In this document: positions 57,668-64,000 of the stretch, piece by piece
Layout of the letters: every line of letters begins with the position of its first letter
Numbering within the stretch: the first letter of the stretch is position 1
Source of the DNA: Terana coerulea
Taxonomy: Eukaryota > Basidiomycota > Agaricomycetes > Polyporales > Phanerochaetaceae
Direction of reading: 5' to 3'
NCBI GenBank assembly: GCA_024811115.1
Contig: JAKOGH010000971.1
Coordinates: 62,001-126,000, forward strand
Length of the DNA: 64,000 nucleotides
Made by a program: the position numbers and the translations under genes
Notes under the pieces: generated by a model
Told to the model about the DNA's origin: nothing
What the model saw: the letters and a program-made list of their open reading frames with translations, nothing else
Database searches by the model: none

Positions 57668-59860
57668 CTACACGAGCCTGCCAGAAGACCAGCTCTGGAA
57701 TATATCAGAGCTCTTGATCCACTCAATGAGCTCCGCCCGCTTGATTTTCGTGCCCTGGTCTGCCAACCGCACCTTGCGCTTCTCTCCATCAACAAACTCC
57801 CACCGCTGTTCCTTGACAGTGACGAGGCCCTCCTTGAGCTCGTCGCCGCCGAGAATGATCGCGAAAGGTACTTCATCCTTCTCGCCAGCAGCAAACTGCG
57901 CCGGCAGCTTGGGCTTGTTCTTAAACAAGTAATCGCTCTAGAATGACGGATACGCGTCGGCTGCTGCTTCAACTCGGATAAAGGGTAAGGAGCACGCACC
58001 TTGATGCCAGCTTCGCGCAATTCCTTCACCAGCCGCACGCGCTCCGTCAGCAACCCGTCGCCCGCCGCCATCACGTACACCATCGTATCCTTGCTCCTCA
58101 TCCCGCGCTCGACCCACTTTGGCCACACGATCGCGAAGATCCTGTCCAGCCCGATGCTGATGCCCACACAGGGCAGCTGCGGGGACTTCTTGCCCTCGGC
58201 GGAGGCAGCAGCGGTGAACATGCCGACGAGGTTGTCGTATCGTCCACCTGCGGCGATGGAGCCCACGCCCACGGAGGACTCGTCGACCTCCTCTTCCTCA
58301 CCATCCGCTGCAGGCTTCTTTGACTTCTTCTTCGGTGCGGGAGGCGCAGCCGGGTCGGCCACGCTCGATGTAGAAGGCTGCGAAGAGGAGGACGCGAAGG
58401 CGTTAGCGGAGTTGAAGCCTGGTGGGGCGGAGGCTTCCACGATGGCTTCGTAGATGATGCCGGTGTAGTAGTCGAGGCCTCGGGCAAGCGACATGTCGAA
58501 TGAGATCTGAGCAGGCCGCACAAACTTAGTAGAGAATAACGGCCGACAGTGGACCACGGACCTTGTCGACCACTTGGTAGGCTTCGAGGTAGGTGAACAG
58601 GATTCCCATCTCCTCAATGCCAAGCTTCGCGTTTGGGTTAGCCATTAGCGCCTCGTCTGCGCGCAACTGCTCGAGAAGAGCCGGGCCGCCCTTGTGCTTC
58701 ACGTATTCGCCAATTTTATCTGCTACGGCAGCATCCAGGCCCTTCTCATCCGTCATCTCCTTCTTTACATCCGCCCATGCCATCTAAGGTAGTGTTAGAC
58801 TTGTAAATTTAATGCTCGCTGTGGGTGAACACACCTTGTCCAGCTTGTCAACCGCGGAGGATATCGTACGGATTTTGTCGGTCGGCACTCCGCATACCTC
58901 GAAGATACCGTCGAGAATTTTCCTGTGGTTCAGCTGAGGGTCATTAGAGATATCCCATGGTAATATTACAGGAAAGCATGCCTTAATGGCGAACTCGCCG
59001 ACTTCAAGTTTCGTTAAAATCGTGCACACCAAGCTGATAATCTCAGCATCTGGAATCATTGGGTCCCAAGAGCCCGCGATGTCAAAGTCCTAGTGCGCTG
59101 TCATTGATACCTCTCTAGAAAGATAACACCAGACACGTACTGCTTGAGAAAATTCACGCATCCGGCCCTTCGACATCACCGGGTTATCTCTCCTGTAGAC
59201 CTTGCCGACCTGCCAGAGCTTCGTCTGGGTATTCATGGCACCGTTCATCGCAAGGTGTCTTGCCAGCGGCACAGTGTGATCATAACGCAGTGCAAGCTCT
59301 TCGCCACCCTGGTCCTTCAAGTCAAATATAAGCTTGGCGTCTTCACCGTACTTGCCGGCCAGGATCTCCTTTCGCTCGAAGACGGGCGTGTCGAGGCAGC
59401 TGCCGCCATAGGTCGTGAAACACTCCTTGACGATCCGCTCGACGTACTCCCGGCAGTGCATCTCGCCGGGACCATAGTCACGGGTACCCTACAGCACGGT
59501 ACGGTAGGCTGGTAAGCTTGAGTGCTGGTAGTCAAACGTGTGGACCGTGCGCACCTTCGCCGTCTTCAACAAAATCCGCTCCCTCTTCTTCCCTCCATCT
59601 TTCGATGATCCAGAGAGCTGCCCGAGAGCTCTCTTCAGCTCTCCCAGCTTCTTCTTTGCTTCTTCCTGGATTGAAACCTCGGCCTGCTGCTTGCGCAGGT
59701 CGTTCACGAGTGCATTCTGCTGGGCAATCTCCTGGTTGAGGGACTCAGCCGTGGCCATTGTGCTTGCGTGTCGTAGAGGTGGTGGTCGTACTGGTATAAG
59801 GATGTGGTAACCAGGTAATCGATGGGGCAGTGAGGTTCGGCGGACCGCCTGTAAAAGCAT
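57668..59860 (-). CDS. HTS1: histidyl-tRNA synthetase, cytosolic and mitochondrial forms
   Basis: Charges tRNA-His. The first ATG (59860) adds a basic, Leu/Arg-rich presequence ('[20 protein letters not shown]') that looks mitochondrial. The second (59758, '[14 protein letters not shown]') gives a cytosolic form starting with the WHEP-like helical region. The core shows motif 1 region '[20 protein letters not shown]', motif 2 region '[18 protein letters not shown]' and '[20 protein letters not shown]', '[18 protein letters not shown]', the HisA box '[13 protein letters not shown]', HisB '[19 protein letters not shown]', and a C-terminal anticodon domain starting '[16 protein letters not shown]'. 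All exons join in frame; one intron (58934-58981) is GC-AG. A low-complexity Ser/Pro/Lys/Glu insertion of about 50 residues lies between HisA and HisB. Confidence 0.95.
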
Positions 59861-60057
59861 ACAAACGTCCTGTAGAGATGAAGTTCTTGCGAAATCGTGA
59901 GTGACTCTGAAACTGATAGCTTCATCTAATCTTATCTCTGAGTGATTTGAATGCCGGCTCGGCAGGCCGAGCGATGGGAGGGACGTCTCAGAAATAAAAA
60001 AGAAGGTAGTTCGTACAAGGAATTAATGCTGCATTTTTAGACGATAGGAACACGCTC
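59861..60057. other. upstream region of HTS1
   Basis: Short promoter-side spacer ending at the inverted-repeat element. No motif singled out. Confidence 0.4.
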
Positions 60058-60064
60058 GCATGAG
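60058..60064. repeat. 7-bp target-site duplication, left
   Basis: GCATGAG, repeated at 62213-62219. Confidence 0.72.
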
Positions 60065-60451
60065 TACGGTTGACGAGACGTCCGAGGATGGATTTCGTTT
60101 TGATGCACCATCACTCGCGCCAAGCGCCTGATGGGCGCTCCCACGGCTTGGTCCGCCCGACCGAGGCCTTACTCCGGAATTGGAGTGTGGTCCTTGTACC
60201 TACCTATAGCTACAGCTCAATGCTAGTGGAATCGAGAAAGCATGGAGCAGAGGGAGCCCAGAGTCTCTCGAAAGGTCGAAATCCGAGGTTTGCTGGCGGG
60301 CGCTAAAAGCCGGAGGTAGCCGGGAATTGATTGATGAGCGAATGCGGTAACTTGACGATAACAAGCCCGAGATGATCTAAGTTTGGGTTATCTAGCACGT
60401 GAGCCCCCGCCCTCCGCCACGCCACATCGAGCTCGCGCTCGTTGTTCTCAA
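60065..60451 (+). repeat. terminal inverted repeat, left (2.15-kb element)
   Basis: 387 bp; pairs with 61826-62212. A few substitutions by eye, such as GGGCGCTCCCACGGC against GGGCGCTTCCACGGC. Confidence 0.9.
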
Positions 60452-61825
60452 CCGTACAGCCTGCCTTCTGCGGCGTCTCCTTCACTACGAGTACCTTCAT
60501 CCACAGGCGACCTGGCAGCCACCAAGTGTTGCTGGTGCCTCCCCGATTATCTTGCTGGCACTCCTCGCCCTTCCCTATACCGTTGGTACGACCCGGAAGA
60601 CCTCACTTGCTTGCAAATGCATCGCCACTCTCGGACCACCTGTCGATCAGGACCTACAGGAAGTCACGGGAGGATATGGGGTTGTCACTTGATGGTGCCG
60701 GGCTGTGAGAGGTTCTTATAAACGGCCAGTATGTCACCCATGTCCCCTCTCTCTTTGCGTCGTTGTTCATGACTGGGCTGTGCTTGCACGGTTCACGGAC
60801 AACACTCCTTTTACTAAATTGTTTCTCTTTATTATTAGATACACACTTTACCCGCTACCACCGCTGCACCACCGTACGTCAGTCTTGCAGCTTACCTACC
60901 TCCGTCAGGATGTTACCCGCCAACACAGTCTTGTCAGCATTCAAAAACAAACCTGCAGACCACATCCCGTCTACTGCGTTCTCAAGACAGCAGGAACCTC
61001 TGGTTGTGCGCATGCAACGGCTTGAAGAGCAGATGGTAGTGCCTTGGGCACACTATACCCGTCAATGCTCGTGCAGTTGTCTGCCGCCTCTCAGCTGGCA
61101 AGTGGTGTCGGCGTGCACTGTGCAATACTATACTGTAGGTGTGAATTCCATGCTGTGTATGTCCACGCTAGTGTCGCTGTAACTTCTGTCACCCCACATG
61201 TGCTGCGCGCAGTCCTGGACATTGTGCACCATGCCGTGTAGTTGCTCTTCTCTGTTCCATTTAGCAGGCCCTCATGTGTTCTCTTCATGTCCAGCTGACC
61301 TGCTTGACATATTATGTGCTGAATGTTATATTATATTCTATCAATAATAATGTCTGCTCCGCTCACAACCCTTTTGGAGTAAGTAAATATATGTATATGA
61401 AGTGATACATATATTCTACTGTGTCTATGTCTGGGCTGAAGGGACAGAGCTGACACCAGCCTAAATGTGTGTCAGCTGAGCTCTCATTAGAGGCACAATG
61501 CCACCAAGTTGACTTGTTACAGTAGGGACAGCCTGGCTTGTTGCAATTGTGTGCTGTACAGGGATGACCCACTCTGTGCACATTCCTGCTCTCACGCACA
61601 TGGCGTCTATTTTATGGTGGTGCATCACTGGTTTTCACCTCCAAGCGCCGTGAAGCGCCAATATTTTGGCGGGGGACGTGCGTAGAGCGGGAATGTGCGT
61701 GGAGCGGTTTATCCCTGTATACATATATACTATTTGACATGCATCAACACAACACAAAGGGGGTAAATGCAATATGACAAAGGCATGGCGAGGAATTCAG
61801 GGGAGGACCTCCAAGTCTGGCACCA

Positions 61826-62212
61826 TTGAGAACAACGAGCGCGAGCTCGATGTGGCGTGGCGGAGGGCGGGGGCTCACGTGCTAGATAACCCAAACTTAG
61901 ATCATCTCGGGCTTGTTATCGTCAAGTTACCGCATTCGCTCATCAATCAATTCCCGGCTACCTCCGGCTTTTAGCGCCCGCCAGCAAACCTCGGATTTCG
62001 ACCTTTCGAGAGACTCTGGGCTCCCTCTGCTCCATGCTTTCTCGATTCCACTAGCATTGAGCTGTAGCTATAGGTAGGTACAAGGACCACACTCCAATTC
62101 CAGAGTAAGGCCTCGGTCGGGCGGACCAAGCCGTGGAAGCGCCCATCAGGCGCTTGGCGCGAGTGATGGTGCATCAAAACGAAATCCATCCTCGGACGTC
62201 TCGTCAACCGTA
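61826..62212 (-). repeat. terminal inverted repeat, right (2.15-kb element)
   Basis: 387 bp; reverse-complement partner of 60065-60451. Confidence 0.9.
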
Positions 62213-62219
62213 GCATGAG
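62213..62219. repeat. 7-bp target-site duplication, right
   Basis: GCATGAG, partner of 60058-60064. Confidence 0.72.
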
Positions 62220-62566
62220 GCATGCCGAATTCTCATTTCGTTCTTAGGCAAAGCCTTTGTGGCGGCCACGTGGAGTCACGCGCTGCACTCGAACGTTTTG
62301 TTGTGTCGCACTCAACCCCTGGCCGTACTCTCAGGCCGTACCTGCACTTACGTTTCAATGCTCAGCCAAAGTACTTGAATTTCAGTGTCTCTACACCATT
62401 TGAATTCGCAAGCGGACCAGAATGCCTTGGACTGTGTTCCAGGAAGCGTCGTGTCGTTGTAAGTAGGTCCATCGTACTGTAACAGTGCTGGCCAGTCAAT
62501 CCCGAATCATAATCTATCGTGCGGCCGGAAAATAGGAGCTGGGGAAAGGATGTAACAGCTAAATCC
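62220..62566. other. 3' flank of protease 4
   Basis: Contains no supported gene; lies between the inverted-repeat element and the stop codon of the minus-strand protease. Confidence 0.4.
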
Positions 62567-64000
62567 TCAATTCGTCGTTGCGTCAGTGAAAGACGTGGTG
62601 GCAAATCCGACTTGAGAGTTGCCCGCGTCGTAGACGAAGTAGAAGCGCTCCAGCCAGGCAAACCCGTTGATGAAGTCCAACCCTTCACCGGAGTCAGACC
62701 CAATATCGCTGACAATGAGGTAGATAGAATCGGCATTTCCGCCAATCGCCGTGTTGAGCTAATGCGATATCATCAGTTGTGTCTGAGGGCCACTGCAGAA
62801 AGTGTATGGGGAACGCTCACTGCACGGGGCCACAGCTGAGCATTCGCGGTAAATTCGTAGGTTTGCTGTATAGAATTCCTGTTGGCGCCAGATATGCAAA
62901 GTCATCCGTATAGACACTCACATCGCCAATGTGGAAGAACAGGCTTTGCAGGTTGGCGAATTGGTCCGGGGTGATGGTTAGAAGTCCTGTGGTCTCATCA
63001 GGAACGGCACCGGTTATCTGCTGATATGTGGCAAGAGCATCTACGGTAACTCTAGTTCAGAGAAGAGCAGTCTGTTGCACACAATCACCTACCCGAGGCA
63101 ATAAGAAGAAGGGTAGTACCCGTATCGACGATACCGGCGGTTTCTGCGAGTATAGAAGTGCCAGCTGAGCCGTATGTGATTGATTGGTCGATCCCGACGA
63201 ACTCGCTTGCTGGAGCGGTGGAGGTGATTGGCCTACAAACACAGTATTTCAGCGGTATGCTCTCGCAAGCAGGTGGGTAGCAACGTACACGAAGTTCAGG
63301 TCGCCGGTGAATTTGCTGGAATCCACTCCTCCGAAACTTAGCTCTCCATTTGTGACGGAGATAGAAGTCGTAGGCTCGAACGAGATCCCTATTTCTTTGC
63401 TGTCCAGCAAACCGAGTGCGAACGCATTGTCAAGGACGGTGGGAACGGCGCTACCGCTGGAGGTCGTCCCTACGTCATTATGAGCGAGAGCAGTCGGGTT
63501 ATACAAGCCACACGGCAGCTCACCTTCAGTAAGGTCCGTGGGACCGATTCTGTTGACTGGCGCGTGAGTAATACTGCGGCATGGAAAGGACGGAGTTTGT
63601 TCACCCTAAAATGCCGTCGACACCCTGAAATCCTTCAGCGAATTCGGCAGCGCCAATAGATTGCTGAGGAATAAGCAGACCGCCGCCCAGGTCGACTGTG
63701 TCGATGAACTCCTCCCCTAAATGCAGACATATCAAATGTGTATCAATTTACCTGAAACGGTTACCAAACTCACCGAAAAAGAGACCTGAGCCGTATTCAA
63801 CGAACTGGAACGACGTTCAGCGTTGTTAGATACAACGACATCTCCGATACCACACACCACTTCGTCCCCTGTGTCCGTGGAAGAGTTTGTAGGAGTGTAC
63901 GTTGTGTCAGCACCCACCCAGGTATTCGAGCTCCCTGTATCAACAAGGAGGTTGACTTCATAGCGACATTTCAGTTCAAGCTCGAAAGGAGCGACAGCGT
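62567..64000 (-). CDS. A1 aspartic protease paralogue 4 (5' part outside the window)
   Basis: Read on the minus strand from the right edge: an exon beginning 'VNLLVDTGSSNTWVGADTT' (N-lobe motif intact), the flap 'FVEYGSGLFF', 'DGILG', 'GTTSSGSAVPTVLDNAFALG', 'PITSTAPASEFVGIDQSITY', C-lobe motif 'GIVDTGTTLLLIAS', 'AIGGNADSIYLIVSDIGS' and the end 'FTDATTN' with TGA at 62567-62569. The exon plan matches proteases 2 and 3, and no lesion was found in what is visible. The signal peptide and propeptide lie beyond base 64000. Its orientation is opposite to the other three, and 13.5 kb of unrelated genes separate them. Confidence 0.85.

Larger units (their letters stand above)
60065..62212. mobile_element. 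DNA transposon-like element with 387-bp terminal inverted repeats
   Basis: The two 387-bp arms (60065-60451 and 61826-62212) are nearly identical in reverse complement. They start TACGGTTGACGAG, end CTCGTCAACCGTA, and are flanked by a 7-bp direct repeat GCATGAG. The 1.37-kb core contains a minus-strand Cys-rich frame (61363-61599: 'HPCTAHNCNKPGCPYCNKST') but no recognisable transposase. A 65-codon frame lies mostly inside each arm. Long inverted repeats suggest a Mutator-type or other non-autonomous element; the 7-bp duplication does not settle the superfamily. It lies between HTS1 and the fourth protease. Confidence 0.8.

Noticed and set aside
59538..59810. Plus-strand open frame opposite HTS1 exon 1
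   Set aside because: Shadow of the conserved minus-strand coding exon.
1..64000. CRISPR arrays, bacterial operons, ribosome-binding sites
   Set aside because: Intron-rich eukaryotic genes throughout; no regularly spaced identical repeats.

Overview
This is a fungal nuclear window, most likely from an Agaricomycete (mushroom or polypore-type basidiomycete). The coding genes are cut by many introns of about 45-60 bp with GT-AG or GC-AG ends. The families fit the group: polyporopepsin-like secreted A1 aspartic proteases, seven-helix proteins with an N-terminal DUF6533-type domain, F-box-like proteins opening with a 'CPDDVLEFI' motif, a chromodomain Ty3/gypsy retrotransposon and a Tad-like LINE.

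Layout. 0-6.4 kb: a Ser/Thr-rich probable secreted protein (minus), a decayed CDP-alcohol phosphotransferase copy (minus) and a short coiled-coil gene (plus). 6.4-14 kb: GC-rich sequence without a gene I can support. 14-16.3 kb: F-box-like gene. 17-37.4 kb: a minus-strand tandem cluster of four DUF6533-type membrane-protein genes (A-D) plus a broken fifth fragment. A 7.9-kb Ty3/gypsy chromovirus with 401/402-bp LTRs and 5-bp target duplications sits between A and B, and a decayed F-box gene lies between C and D. 38 kb: a U6 snRNA gene (minus), then the better CDP-alcohol phosphotransferase copy (plus). The two phosphotransferase copies lie in a 2.8-kb inverted segmental duplication (2595-5434 and 38168-41043) that brackets about 33 kb. 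41-49 kb: three tandem aspartic protease genes (plus); a fourth (minus) runs off the right end. The first protease has lost the standard active-site glycines and the flap motif.

49-62 kb is a housekeeping block punctuated by mobile DNA: an 867-bp Mutator-like element (9-bp target duplication, 230-bp inverted repeats), a transformer-2-like splicing factor (minus), a 5'-truncated LINE placed with a perfect 15-bp target duplication between that gene and divergent COX6, COX6, an ankyrin-repeat gene, histidyl-tRNA synthetase with two in-frame starts (probably cytosolic and mitochondrial forms), and a 2.15-kb element with two 387-bp inverted repeats.

Several otherwise conserved genes carry one-base frameshifts, often in homopolymers. 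Either residual sequencing indels remain in the assembly or several duplicated genes are young pseudogenes; this limits how exactly their CDS can be drawn. Multi-exon CDS coordinates below are start-to-stop spans that include introns.
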